Source: Pacificibacter marinus
GTDB lineage: Bacteria > Pseudomonadota > Alphaproteobacteria > Rhodobacterales > Rhodobacteraceae
NCBI RefSeq assembly: GCF_018860505.1
Contig: NZ_JAHKPU010000026.1
Location: 1-64,000 of the forward strand
Direction of reading: 5' to 3'
Length of the DNA: 64,000 bases
Shown here: piece by piece, positions 1 to 8,163 of the stretch
Numbering within the stretch: the first letter of the stretch is position 1
Layout: the number at the start of each line of letters is the position of its first letter
Notes under the pieces: model-generated
What the model was told of the DNA's origin: nothing
The model's database searches: none
Seen by the model: only the letters and a program-made list of their open reading frames with translations
Position numbers and translations under genes: made by a program

Positions 1-340
1 CTAAACCGTGGCAAGACCAAATAGCGACTGTGCGGCAGCCGCCTCAGGGAAAGCATCAAGAAGCTTGTCGACAATACTCTGCGGGAACTGGATCACCTCT
101 GTACCCTGCGGCACTGTCTCGGCAGATCCAATATCACTGATCCAGTTTTGCGGCAGGTTTGGGCCTGTCATAATGAGCTGACCAGGGGAGAACTCTCCAA
201 CATGGTCGCCACGAGATGGATTTCGTATTCAGGATGATAGTGCCAGCGCACGGTGCGAAACGGATAACCGTGACGCCACCCTTACCCATACTGGTGAAAA
301 CTCCACCTTGAGCCTCAATGATAGACGCAAGGCACGGCAT
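1..340 (-). pseudogene. Broken AraC-family regulator, N-terminal cupin part
   Basis: Reading all minus-strand frames gives pieces of one AraC-type sugar-sensing cupin domain in three frames. From the ATG at 340 comes a short N-terminal piece, then in another frame a WHYHPEYEIHL segment, then, after an apparent small deletion, GDHVGEFSPGQL followed by TGPNLPQNWISD in the frame that ends at a TAG at positions 3-1. These motifs are typical of the N-terminal domain of AraC regulators found beside polyol or sugar dehydrogenase genes. The helix-turn-helix half would lie beyond the left edge, so it cannot be judged. At least two frame changes plus the stop make a working product unlikely. The neighbouring dehydrogenase is probably a former target gene. 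Confidence 0.6.
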
Positions 341-652
341 CGCCACCTCGCTGCAGCGCAGAACATATTGGGCAAAATTAGATGTCCCATGTACAGAAGT
401 AACACTATGACCCTGTGAAAATGCGGGGCTTGCGATAGCCGGAGAATCTATAAAACCCCTGATACTTTTCCGCAAGCGATGCGGTTTAATTTGTATCAGT
501 GATTGCCTCACTCAAACCACCATGCTGCCTTTGCCCCCAAGAATGATAAGGCACCTAGAATCAAACGGGGCACCGGAGACTTAATGCCCCGATGCCCCAC
601 ATCGTTACGCAGTATCGTCCGCGATATCTTTCAGCGTCAAACCTCTTACATA
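341..652. other. Intergenic stretch, no gene recognised
   Basis: Lies between the decayed AraC gene and the dehydrogenase stop. Open frames here have no RBS or recognisable motif. It may hold the former AraC promoter. I see no clear hairpin followed by a T tract. Confidence 0.4.
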
Positions 653-1693
653 TCAGTTCAGCATATCAATCTGGATTTTAACATCTGTCTCACGGGCCTC
701 AACCGCGCGATCAAAGGCGGCGACGCTGTCCTTGAACGGCAGCGTGGCAGAAATCAGCGGATTGAGATCCACTTTACCCGCCGCGATCAATGCAATTGCC
801 CGATCATAAATGTTGGCGTAGCGAAACACCGTTTCAACCCTGAGTTCCTTGGCCTGTAGACCAACGATATCAACGGGCACAGGATCGACAGGCATCCCGA
901 CAAGAACCACAGCCCCACCCGGACGCGCAAGTGCAGGCAGCCCCAAAATGGCAGGCGCAGCACCGGAGCATTCGAAAACGACATCTGCGCCCCAGCCGTC
1001 GGTGGCCTCGGCGATGGTTTCGGCTGCGGATTTTTGGCGAATGTTGATCGTCTCGATGCCCTCATAGGCACCGATGATGTCCAGCTTGGGCTGCGCGAGA
1101 TCAGCGACATAAACTTTAGCGCAGCCCCCCGCCAAGGCGGCCAATGCCGTCATCATACCAATTGGGCCCGCACCGGTGACAACCGCGATATCTCCTGGTT
1201 GGATACGCGCCCGCAGTGCACTTTGCATCCCGATTGCAAATGGCTCGACCATTGCCCCTTCCGCAAAGCTCACATGATCAGGAATCCGGTAGGTGAACGC
1301 GGCAGGGTGAACGACTTCAGGCGTCAGGCACCCATGCACGGGCGGCGTGGCCCAAAAGCTGACGGATGGATCGACGTTGTAAATGCCCAACTTTGAAGCG
1401 CGCGATGTTGCATCGGGAATACCCGGCTCCATGCAGACCCGATCACCGACTCTCAAATGCGTCACGTCCGCGCCAATCTCAAGAACGACGCCCGCGGCTT
1501 CATGCCCGAGGATCATTGGCTCATTTACAACGAAAGGTCCGATTTTCCCGTGCGTATAGTAATGAACATCAGACCCGCAGACGCCGACGATACGGATGCC
1601 GATACGAACATCGGCAGGCCCCAAGGTCTGCGTCAGAGGAAAATCCCGAATGTTCAGTTTTCCCTTTTCTTCAAGAACAAGTGCTTTGACCAC
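653..1693 (-). CDS. Zinc-type medium-chain alcohol dehydrogenase (polyol dehydrogenase-like)
   Basis: 346 aa, the usual length for the MDR family. The N-terminal catalytic domain carries [10 protein letters not shown] (zinc cysteine near residue 39) and GHEAAG (near residue 63). The Rossmann part has [10 protein letters not shown], a GxGxxG motif, near residue 170. The four-cysteine structural-zinc loop is absent; the region after MEPG reads [15 protein letters not shown], as in bacterial sorbitol/xylitol-type dehydrogenases that lack the second zinc. Likely reaction: NAD-dependent oxidation of a sugar alcohol or similar secondary alcohol in the cytoplasm. Substrate cannot be read from sequence. 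It stands alone, with a broken AraC gene downstream; any connection to the aromatic genes to the right is unproven. Confidence 0.85.
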   Translation of the reverse strand: MVKALVLEEKGKLNIRDFPLTQTLGPADVRIGIRIVGVCGSDVHYYTHGKIGPFVVNEPMILGHEAAGVVLEIGADVTHLRVGDRVCMEPGIPDATSRASKLGIYNVDPSVSFWATPPVHGCLTPEVVHPAAFTYRIPDHVSFAEGAMVEPFAIGMQSALRARIQPGDIAVVTGAGPIGMMTALAALAGGCAKVYVADLAQPKLDIIGAYEGIETINIRQKSAAETIAEATDGWGADVVFECSGAAPAILGLPALARPGGAVVLVGMPVDPVPVDIVGLQAKELRVETVFRYANIYDRAIALIAAGKVDLNPLISATLPFKDSVAAFDRAVEARETDVKIQIDMLN

Positions 1694-2305
1694 TGTTATG
1701 CCTCCCGTTTCGTGCTGCTTTTATCCGATTGCCGCCATAGCCCCGCGCCGCAATCAGTTTCGTCAGTATATAGCGAGAAGCCTCACAGGTGTGAGGCAGA
1801 CTTCATAAATGGCAAAAATTATATCAGGACCCGTCTCAATCCCTATCAAAGCATTGCAGATAGGGGCCCTTGGAACAGGGAGCCTGCCCCATTTGAGCAA
1901 GCAACAGCTAAAACTGACGCCTTGCCCCTACATGAGAATCAATTCCCCCTCTTGAAAAATGGACGGTCGTTGCGAAACGTGCGTGTCTATTGTGCCCCAT
2001 GTTTGAATTGTGACCCATGTTTGCCATCTTTCTACATTGGCATGCGGTCATTGTGACTTTGTTGAGAGATTTCTTCGAAGGGCGGGATGTCGCGGTAAAG
2101 CGTGAGGGCACCGAGATTGATTTCAGGACCGACTTGCAGCCAAAACTGCATTGGATTTTATGCGCGAAATTGCTTTACATCATTTAAGCGAAATGGTTTT
2201 CTTGGCATCTAACACCACACAAACACCAAGAACTAACTTTACCTACAGCTTAAAAAATTTATACATAAAATAAGTTCTTACCTTCAACTTAGTTAGGGAT
2301 ATTAC
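1694..2305. other. 612-bp intergenic region with a short direct repeat
   Basis: Divergent control region between the dehydrogenase (minus) and marR (plus). It contains two near-identical 14-mers, TGTGCCCCATGTTT at 1991-2004 and TGTGACCCATGTTT at 2009-2022, with 18-bp period. Repeats of this kind occur at some insertion-sequence ends, but no transposase is present. A short coding-like stretch follows at about 2052-2187 on the plus strand without a start and with no recognised match. The final 100 bp before marR is AT-rich and probably holds its promoter. Confidence 0.4.
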
Positions 2306-2770
2306 ATGGATAGCCCGTCCAAACCTGATACCGCCTCCGAAAACCTTGCCCGCCAGCGTCTGCGACTTTGGCTGCAGATGTTAAAAGCCACACGCCACGT
2401 TGAAGGCTTGCTGCGTGAACGGTTGCGCTCGGGGTACGATACAACACTGCCGCGATTTGACGTGCTTGCCACGCTGCATGTCACGCCTGAAGGCATGAAA
2501 ATGAGTGAGCTATCCCAGCATCTCGTCGTGTCAAACGGCAATGTTACTGGCGTCGTGGATCGCCTTGTCAGCGAAGGACTTGCTGAGCGCACGAACCTTA
2601 AAAGTGACAGGCGCGCCTTTTTGGTGCGTATCACCGATGAGGGGCGGGCTTTAATGGATGAAATGGCGGCGGAACATCTTATCTGGATCAACGAATTGTT
2701 TGAAGACGTGTCCGAACCTGACGCAGCACGCGCCATCTCGATTATGCTGGATATTCGCCATAAGGAATAA
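2306..2770 (+). CDS. MarR-family transcriptional regulator 1
   Basis: 154 aa, typical MarR size. The winged helix spans about residues 47-115: LPRFDVLATL, then the recognition helix region MSELSQHLVVSNGNVTGVVD, then the wing with RRAFLVRITDEGR. Such dimeric repressors usually respond to aromatic acids or their CoA esters. Start chosen at the ATG preceded by AGGG. The gene is convergent with the SDR-FAH-cupin operon, sharing a hairpin at its 3' end. It is the first of two MarR genes in this catabolic region, which suggests control by a pathway metabolite. Target promoters cannot be told from sequence; the 4953-5293 divergent region is the nearest obvious candidate. Confidence 0.9.
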   Translation: MDSPSKPDTASENLARQRLRLWLQMLKATRHVEGLLRERLRSGYDTTLPRFDVLATLHVTPEGMKMSELSQHLVVSNGNVTGVVDRLVSEGLAERTNLKSDRRAFLVRITDEGRALMDEMAAEHLIWINELFEDVSEPDAARAISIMLDIRHKE

Positions 2771-2799
2771 GCGCGAAGCTAAAAGCCGCGCGCTTATTC
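2765..2799. terminator. Hairpin between convergent marR and SDR genes
   Basis: Perfect 11-bp inverted repeat GAATAAGCGCG (2765-2775) and CGCGCTTATTC (2789-2799) with a 13-nt loop, overlapping the marR stop codon. On the plus strand it is followed by TTTCG, so it fits a terminator, possibly used from both sides. Confidence 0.6.
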
Positions 2800-2819
2800 T
2801 TTCGCCCTACATTTTGGCT

Positions 2820-3629
2820 CTACAAAATGCCGGTTTCTTTTGCGACGCGGCGATAGCCAGCGCCAGCGGTGAACCCGCCGTCAATCACAAAGTCTTCGCC
2901 TGTGATAAATCCAGATCCTTCCGACGCCAAGAAGAGCACAAGTTGCGCCACTTCTTCGGCCTCGCCCGCACGTTGCGCAGGCGTCATGGAAATCATCGGG
3001 CCAAGATGGGCGGACTCACGGTTCAAGTCCGTCACAATCAACCCCGGACAAACCGCATTCACGCGAATACCATCATCAGCCAATTCCATCGCGGCGCTCC
3101 GCGTCAATCCACGCAGCGCCCATTTGGATGACGTATACGCAGGATCATAATGACCCGAAAACCCGCTGTTGGACGAAATATTCACAATACTTCCCCCACC
3201 GCTTGCGGCCATAGCTGGCGCACAGGTTTTGATACCGATGAAACTGCCTGTCGCATTGACGTCCATCACCTTGCGCCATTCATCAACCGACATATCACCG
3301 ATAATTTTGCGATTGATGATGCCTGCGTTGTTCACAAGAATATCAAGGCGCCCCGTCCAAGACTGAGCGCATTCAACCGCCGCAGCCCATTCGCTTTCAG
3401 AGGTGACATCAAGCTTGAGAAACTTCACCCGCTGCCCCTCTGATGACAGGCGCGCCGCAAGAGCAGCGCCATCCTCTTCAAGCACATCACAGATCAAAAC
3501 CGCCGCGCCAGCAGTGGCTAAAAGCTCAGCTTCCACGGCGCCTTGACCGCGTGCACCGCCTGTGACAATTGCGGTTTTGCCCGACAAATCGGTTAGGGCT
3601 GATTTTATTTGTTCGAAGTTGATACTCAT
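2820..3629 (-). CDS. Short-chain dehydrogenase/reductase (SDR)
   Basis: 269 aa classical SDR. NAD(P)-binding TGGARGQG at residues 23-30, NNAG at 100-103, catalytic serine near 152-153 and YTSSK with Tyr165/Lys169. It probably oxidises an alcohol or reduces a ketone using NAD(P)(H) in the cytoplasm. Its ATG overlaps the stop of the upstream FAH-family gene by four bases, so the two are translationally coupled and likely act on consecutive intermediates. In other bacteria an SDR plus FAH hydrolase pair also handles 2-keto-3-deoxy sugar acids, so a sugar-acid role is an alternative to the aromatic route suggested by the divergent neighbours. Confidence 0.85.
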   Translation of the reverse strand: MSINFEQIKSALTDLSGKTAIVTGGARGQGAVEAELLATAGAAVLICDVLEEDGAALAARLSSEGQRVKFLKLDVTSESEWAAAVECAQSWTGRLDILVNNAGIINRKIIGDMSVDEWRKVMDVNATGSFIGIKTCAPAMAASGGGSIVNISSNSGFSGHYDPAYTSSKWALRGLTRSAAMELADDGIRVNAVCPGLIVTDLNRESAHLGPMISMTPAQRAGEAEEVAQLVLFLASEGSGFITGEDFVIDGGFTAGAGYRRVAKETGIL

Positions 3630-4468
3630 GCTTGCACCATAAGCTGGCGTTGATCACCCAGCCCGCTTGCACCAAGCGTGACAACCTGACCTTCACGTAA
3701 GAATGTGGGCGGCTTCATCCCCAAGCCAACCCCGGGAGGTGTGCCTGTTGCGATGATATCACCAGCCTCAAGCGTCATGAATTGCGAGATATAATGCACC
3801 AAATGCGCAACCCCGAAGATCATGGTTTTGGTATTTCCCGTCTGGCGACGTTCTCCGTCGATATCAAGCCACAGATCAATGTTTTGCACATCTGCGATCT
3901 CGTCTTTTGTCACCATCCACGGACCGACAGGCCCAAAGGTGTCATGGCTTTTGCCCTTCACCCACTGGCCGCCGCGCTCTGATTGAAAGCGACGCTCGGA
4001 CACATCATTAACCAAAGCATAGCCCGCCACATAGTCCAGCGCATCCGCCTCATCCACATATTTGGCGCGACTGCCAATCACGATGCCCAGCTCAATTTCC
4101 CAATCTGTGCGATCAGAACCACGTGGAATTTCAACATTATCATTTGGCCCACACAGCGCGGTTGTGGCCTTTGAAAACAAAACGGGTTCAGCGGGGGGTT
4201 CTTTGCCTGTTTCGCGCGCGTGATCGGCGTAATTCAGACCAACACACAAAAACTTTCCAGGCCGCGCAATCGCAGACCCAATTCGGGGCGCCCCAGAAAC
4301 GAGCGGCAAAGAGGACAGGTCAAGCTTTGAGAGTTTTTCAAGCGATGCGGGCGCAAGCGCTGCCCCGTCAATATCACTCACATGAGCCGACAGATCACGG
4401 ATCTCTCCGTCAGCGTCCAAAATAGCGGGGCGTTCAGAGCCAACAGGCCCATAGCGAAGAAGCTTCAT
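3626..4468 (-). CDS. Fumarylacetoacetate hydrolase (FAH)-family protein
   Basis: 280 aa. The C-terminal FAH fold is evident from GLNYADHARETG (about 77-88), the metal ligands Glu124 and Glu126 in TDWEIELGIVIG, Asp155 in LVNDVSERRF, and ATGTPPGVG near residue 242. Family members cleave C-C bonds of 1,3-dicarbonyl acids (fumarylpyruvate, 2,4-diketo-3-deoxy acids) or decarboxylate and hydrate related oxo-acids, with Mg or Mn. It is the middle gene of the cupin-FAH-SDR operon. In the proposed aromatic route it could open a ring-derived 1,3-dicarbonyl; that is inference. Close resemblance to 2,4-diketo-3-deoxy-L-fuconate hydrolase-like proteins leaves a sugar-acid role open. Confidence 0.85.
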   Translation of the reverse strand: MKLLRYGPVGSERPAILDADGEIRDLSAHVSDIDGAALAPASLEKLSKLDLSSLPLVSGAPRIGSAIARPGKFLCVGLNYADHARETGKEPPAEPVLFSKATTALCGPNDNVEIPRGSDRTDWEIELGIVIGSRAKYVDEADALDYVAGYALVNDVSERRFQSERGGQWVKGKSHDTFGPVGPWMVTKDEIADVQNIDLWLDIDGERRQTGNTKTMIFGVAHLVHYISQFMTLEAGDIIATGTPPGVGLGMKPPTFLREGQVVTLGASGLGDQRQLMVQA

Positions 4469-4486
4469 GAAGCGTCCTTTCTAAGG

Positions 4487-4514
4487 CCCCTTCGACGTGT
4501 TTTCATCGAAGGGG
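4487..4514 (-). other. Intercistronic hairpin between cupin and FAH genes
   Basis: Inverted repeat CCCCTTCGA (4487-4495) / TCGAAGGGG (4506-4514) with a 10-nt loop. No T tract follows on the minus strand, so it is more likely an mRNA-stabilising or attenuating element within the operon than a full terminator. Confidence 0.4.
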
Positions 4515-4526
4515 GAGATGTCTGGA

Positions 4527-4952
4527 TTAAGCGCGGCGATACCCTTCGAGGGCCTCGTCTGGCACATCGGGAAGGTTTGTCACCAAATTGTCAGGCGTCC
4601 GGCAGGTCAGCCAAACCAGCTCTTCAGTCGTGCTCATGTTCACTTCGACATGAGGCATATACGGGGGAACAAAAACAAAATCACCTTCATACAGATCGGT
4701 GTATTCTTTGTAATCATCGCCAAAATAAATGCGCCCATGCCCTTTCAGGACATATCCGCCAGTCTCGCATTCCTCGTGATGATGCGGTGGCGAACGGTGA
4801 CCGGGCTCGTTACTCACACGGCCAAACCAGATTTTTGTTGCCGGTGTGTGTTGCGGGCTAACGCCTGATTTTCTCACACATTCGCCAGATTGCAACGTAC
4901 CATCGTCCAATTCACTTGAACGCGTTACGACAGGAACAACTTTAGCACTCAT
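4527..4952 (-). CDS. Small cupin-domain protein
   Basis: 141 aa, a single cupin barrel. Metal ligands are visible as PPHHHEE (His57-59, Glu60-61) followed by GYVLKGHGRIYFG, and His101 in VPPYMPHV. It is too short to be a two-domain gentisate dioxygenase. Single-domain cupins of this type act as small dioxygenases, isomerases or sensor proteins, and I cannot choose. First gene of the operon reading leftward into FAH and SDR; its promoter lies in the AT-rich divergent region shared with isatin hydrolase, which suggests co-regulation with that gene. Confidence 0.75.
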   Translation of the reverse strand: MSAKVVPVVTRSSELDDGTLQSGECVRKSGVSPQHTPATKIWFGRVSNEPGHRSPPHHHEECETGGYVLKGHGRIYFGDDYKEYTDLYEGDFVFVPPYMPHVEVNMSTTEELVWLTCRTPDNLVTNLPDVPDEALEGYRRA

Positions 4953-5293
4953 TTAAATGCCTCCCTAAATTAAATGCGACCCACGCCGCCATATATTAAT
5001 GTTGGCAGAATTTATTTTAGACTTCAATCATTTTATTGAGGAGATGAATCACAACAAACACATTACAGGCTTAACCCCACACAGTACGCCAGCATTAAAA
5101 GATGCCAAAAATACCAGTAATAATTGAAAATTATGCGTATATTTTGATCGTATTGGAAAAAATACATCGTAAAAACAATATCTCACAAAATTAATCCGAC
5201 CTGAATTAAACTTTCCTCTTGAAGAATTTAGATATATGTATTTGCATATAAAGCAGATCAGAAACTACAAAAACACTTCAGGGAGCCACATCA
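4953..5293. promoter_or_regulatory. AT-rich divergent promoter region
   Basis: 341 bp between the cupin operon (minus) and isatin hydrolase (plus). Markedly more AT-rich than the flanking genes, with no plausible gene. It should contain both promoters and is the obvious place for control by one of the two MarR proteins. Confidence 0.55.
5233..5250. promoter_or_regulatory. Candidate operator palindrome upstream of isatin hydrolase
   Basis: Inverted repeat TATATG (5233-5238) and CATATA (5245-5250) with a 6-bp centre, about 45 bp before the start codon. Size and symmetry suit a MarR dimer, but AT-rich palindromes also arise by chance. Confidence 0.3.
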
Positions 5294-6088
5294 ATGTCCA
5301 CACAAGATACACTTGCCAGCCTTGCCTCCAGCCTTCTGGACGGATCCATTAAAGTCGTCGACTGCACGGCCCCATTGGGCCCAGATACACCACTTTTGAA
5401 ACTGCCCCCCGAATTGGCCGATGACACGCCAAAGATCGAAATCCACGAAATTTCAAAATACGGCGATCGCGGTCCGTTTTGGGCTTGGAATTGGCTAAAG
5501 CTGGGCGAACACTCCGGCACGCATTACGATGCGCCACATCACTGGATCACGGGCAAAGATTTTCCTGACGGCTCTGTCGACACCATCGCGCCGCAAAATT
5601 TTGTCGCCCCAGCCAATGTTATTGACTGCACGAAAGAATCCGCAGCCGATCCCGATTTCTTGCTGACACCTGAGCATATCAAAGCATGGGAAGCCGAGCA
5701 CGGCGAGATCAAAGAAGGCGAATGGGTGCTGATGCGTACGGATTGGGACCAGTACAACACCGATGCAGACAAGTTTCTGAATGCGGATGAAACAGGCCCT
5801 CACACCCCCGGACCAAATGCCGAAGCCATCATTTATTTGATGGAAGAGAAAAAAGCACTGGGCTGGGGCACGCAGTGCATTGGCACGGATGCAGGCGCGG
5901 CTGGGGGCTTTGAAATTCCCTTTCCTGCCCACAACCTTTTGCACAAACACAATCGCTACGGCCTTGCTTCACTGACCAACCTCAGCGCCCTGCCCGCTAA
6001 AGGCGCTATCCTTGTGACAGCACCGCTTAAAATTGTGAACGGCACAGGTTCACCCATCCGTGCACTCGCGCTTATTCCCACAACATAA
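5294..6088 (+). CDS. Isatin hydrolase (cyclase family, metal-dependent)
   Basis: 264 aa cyclase-family hydrolase. The metal motif HSGTHYDAPHH gives His73, His77, Asp79 and His82/His83. GPFWAWNWL just upstream, ITGKDF after it, and SPIRALAL near the end match my recollection of the Labrenzia isatin hydrolases, which open the amide ring of isatin to isatinate (2-aminophenylglyoxylate) with Mn. Kynurenine formamidase belongs to the same superfamily and is the main alternative. Good RBS (GGGAG) ahead of the ATG. It leads an operon that continues with a flavoprotein, MarR and the IorA/IorB-like pair. Isatinate is a 2-oxoacid, so the downstream oxidoreductase is a natural next step. Confidence 0.8.
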   Translation: MSTQDTLASLASSLLDGSIKVVDCTAPLGPDTPLLKLPPELADDTPKIEIHEISKYGDRGPFWAWNWLKLGEHSGTHYDAPHHWITGKDFPDGSVDTIAPQNFVAPANVIDCTKESAADPDFLLTPEHIKAWEAEHGEIKEGEWVLMRTDWDQYNTDADKFLNADETGPHTPGPNAEAIIYLMEEKKALGWGTQCIGTDAGAAGGFEIPFPAHNLLHKHNRYGLASLTNLSALPAKGAILVTAPLKIVNGTGSPIRALALIPTT

Positions 6089-6106
6089 ACTGACGAGCGT
6101 AGCACC

Positions 6107-7672
6107 ATGACAGCACCGATAGATATTGCCATTATTGGCAGCGGGATCAATTCCTTAGCGGCAGGCGCACTGCTGTCTAAATCAGGCAAAAAGGTTGCAC
6201 TGTTTGAACGAGAGACCGTTGCGGGTGGGTGCGTGCGCTCTGAAACACTGGCCGAGGGGGTCACTTATGATCCCCTTGCCACCACATTTGTTCTTTGGGT
6301 CACGGGCGGCGCCCATGCGGAACTTGGCGCAGATCTGGCGCGCCACGGGGTCGAGTTTTGCGCCACAAGCACGCCAACGGGAGTGTTGCTCCCTGATGGC
6401 CGCGCCCTGACCTACAAAACCGATCGCGCAGCAAATATCGCGGCGTTTGATGCGGCAAATGCGGGAGACGGACAACAACTGTCTGCCGATTTGGACGCAT
6501 TTGGCGCGGATGCAGAGCTGTTGTTTGGCCTTATGGGCGGCGACCCATGGTCAAAATCAACCCTAAAACTGTTGGGCAAAGAAGCGTGGAAACGCAAACC
6601 CCGCGGCCTAGCCACAACAATGGGCGGTGCATTGCAGTCCATGCGCGGATGGCTTGAAACATCTTTTGAAAGCGACCTGACCCGTGCGCTTTGGGCACCG
6701 TGGTGTCTTCACGCTGGCCTTGCCCCCGAAGCAGCATTTTCGGGGCAAATGGGTCAAGTCATTGGTTTCGCACTAGAGGCGGCAAGCGCGCCCATCGTCA
6801 AAGGCGGCGCTGCAAATATGGTACGCGGCCTGATCGCCATTATCGAAGAAAACGGCGGAACGATCCACACGTCAACCGAAGTGTCTGAGGTGATGGTGCG
6901 TAACGGAAAAGCCGAGGGGTTAAAGCTTGCCAGCGGCGAAACGATTAAGGCTGGCAAAGTACTGGCATCGGTCACGCCAAACCAATTGTATGAAACACTC
7001 GCCCCCACCCCGACAAAACAAAACGATCTGCGTAAATATCGTTATGGTAATGGAAATTTCCAACTTCATTACCTTTTAGACGGGCCTGTGAAATGGAAAA
7101 CTGAAGGGTTAGAGGACGTGCAGTTGTTGCACCTCACCTCTGGACTAGACGGCGTGTCGAAAGCTGGCAACGAAGCCGAGCGCGGCATGCTACCCGATCA
7201 ACCAACCATCTGCGTCGGCCAACCCTGCGCCGCTGATCCAACACGCGCCCCAGAAGGCAAAACCGTCTTATGGCTGCAAATGCCCGAGGCCCCCCGCCAC
7301 ATCAAAGGCGATGCGCGCAACGAAATTGAAGCACCCGCAGACGGCCAATGGTCTGAGTCCATTCGCGAGGCCTATGCAGACCGTGTTGAGGCGATTTTAG
7401 CGCAACACATCGAAGGTTTCACAGACCAAATCGTGACCCGCCGCGCAATATCGCCCGCTGACTTGCAGGGCTATAATATGAACCTTGTCGGCGGCGATCC
7501 TTATGGCGGTGCCTGCTCAATCGAACAATTCTTTGCGTGGCGCCCCTTTAGCGACACAGTGCGCCACGAGACAGGCATCAAAAACCTCTATCACATCGGC
7601 GCGTCAACACACCCCGGCCCAGGGCTGTCTGGCGGATCAGGGTTTCTCGCGGCCAAGGAGTTGGGCGCATGA
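6107..7672 (+). CDS. FAD-dependent oxidoreductase, phytoene desaturase-like (first copy)
   Basis: 521 aa. N-terminal dinucleotide-binding motif IIGSGINSLAAG (residues 9-20), acidic residue in LFERE at the end of beta-2, and a C-terminal FAD motif near HIGASTHPGPGLSGGSG. The whole length resembles phytoene desaturase/carotenoid isomerase-type flavoproteins of the amine-oxidase superfamily, but no carotenoid genes are nearby. A paralogue of almost equal length lies at 11874-13418, so the pair flanks the IorA/IorB-like genes. Possible roles are oxidation of indoxyl or 3-hydroxyindolin-2-one to isatin, or electron transfer with the oxidoreductase. Both are inference. Its stop overlaps the next ATG. 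Confidence 0.8.
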   Translation: MTAPIDIAIIGSGINSLAAGALLSKSGKKVALFERETVAGGCVRSETLAEGVTYDPLATTFVLWVTGGAHAELGADLARHGVEFCATSTPTGVLLPDGRALTYKTDRAANIAAFDAANAGDGQQLSADLDAFGADAELLFGLMGGDPWSKSTLKLLGKEAWKRKPRGLATTMGGALQSMRGWLETSFESDLTRALWAPWCLHAGLAPEAAFSGQMGQVIGFALEAASAPIVKGGAANMVRGLIAIIEENGGTIHTSTEVSEVMVRNGKAEGLKLASGETIKAGKVLASVTPNQLYETLAPTPTKQNDLRKYRYGNGNFQLHYLLDGPVKWKTEGLEDVQLLHLTSGLDGVSKAGNEAERGMLPDQPTICVGQPCAADPTRAPEGKTVLWLQMPEAPRHIKGDARNEIEAPADGQWSESIREAYADRVEAILAQHIEGFTDQIVTRRAISPADLQGYNMNLVGGDPYGGACSIEQFFAWRPFSDTVRHETGIKNLYHIGASTHPGPGLSGGSGFLAAKELGA

Positions 7673-8115
7673 GCAACCATACTGAAGACCTAGAAGAGTT
7701 CACGCCCTACCTCATGAACAGGATTATGGCCCGCTACAACAAAGGTGTCGAGGCAGCGCTCAAAGGCGTCGGCGTATCCGTCGCGCAAATGCGTGCGCTG
7801 GTTGTGCTTGTCGATCACAGCCCCTGCACAATATCCGAACTGTCGGTGCTCACCGTCATCAAACAACCCACGCTGTCACGTACATTGGACGCGATGGAAG
7901 CTGCCGGTTTGATAAAACGAGAAGCCCGCGATGGCGACAGCAGGGTGCGTTTGATCAGCCTCAGCGACACTGGCCGCGCCGCTTATGAAACGGCATGGCC
8001 TGCCATGTTGGGCATGCGCGACACCATGCTGTCATCCTTATCCGCAGACGAGCGCGCAACGTTTAACCAACTGTTGCAGCGCATCTTTTACGACATTCGC
8101 CACCACGATTTTTAA
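7669..8115 (+). CDS. MarR-family transcriptional regulator 2
   Basis: 148 aa. Winged helix around residues 38-105, with TISELSVLTVIKQPTLSRTLDAME as helices 3-4 and RDGDSRVRLISLSDTGR as the wing. Start overlaps the previous stop (ATGA), so it is co-translated with the flavoprotein and embedded in the isatin operon. That placement argues for autoregulation of this operon. Only moderately similar by eye to the MarR at 2306, so the two probably see different ligands or promoters. Confidence 0.9.
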   Translation: MSNHTEDLEEFTPYLMNRIMARYNKGVEAALKGVGVSVAQMRALVVLVDHSPCTISELSVLTVIKQPTLSRTLDAMEAAGLIKREARDGDSRVRLISLSDTGRAAYETAWPAMLGMRDTMLSSLSADERATFNQLLQRIFYDIRHHDF

Positions 8116-8163
8116 TCAAAATCTGTGCTGGAACACTAGAACCACCCAATAAGGAGAGCGCAA

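Noticed and set aside
2052-2187. Coding-like plus-strand piece before marR
   Set aside because: No start, no family; may be chance.
5294-6088. Kynurenine formamidase
   Set aside because: Same superfamily and metal motif, but the tryptophan-pathway partners (tryptophan dioxygenase, kynureninase) are absent and the regions around the metal site look closer to isatin hydrolase. Kept as the alternative.
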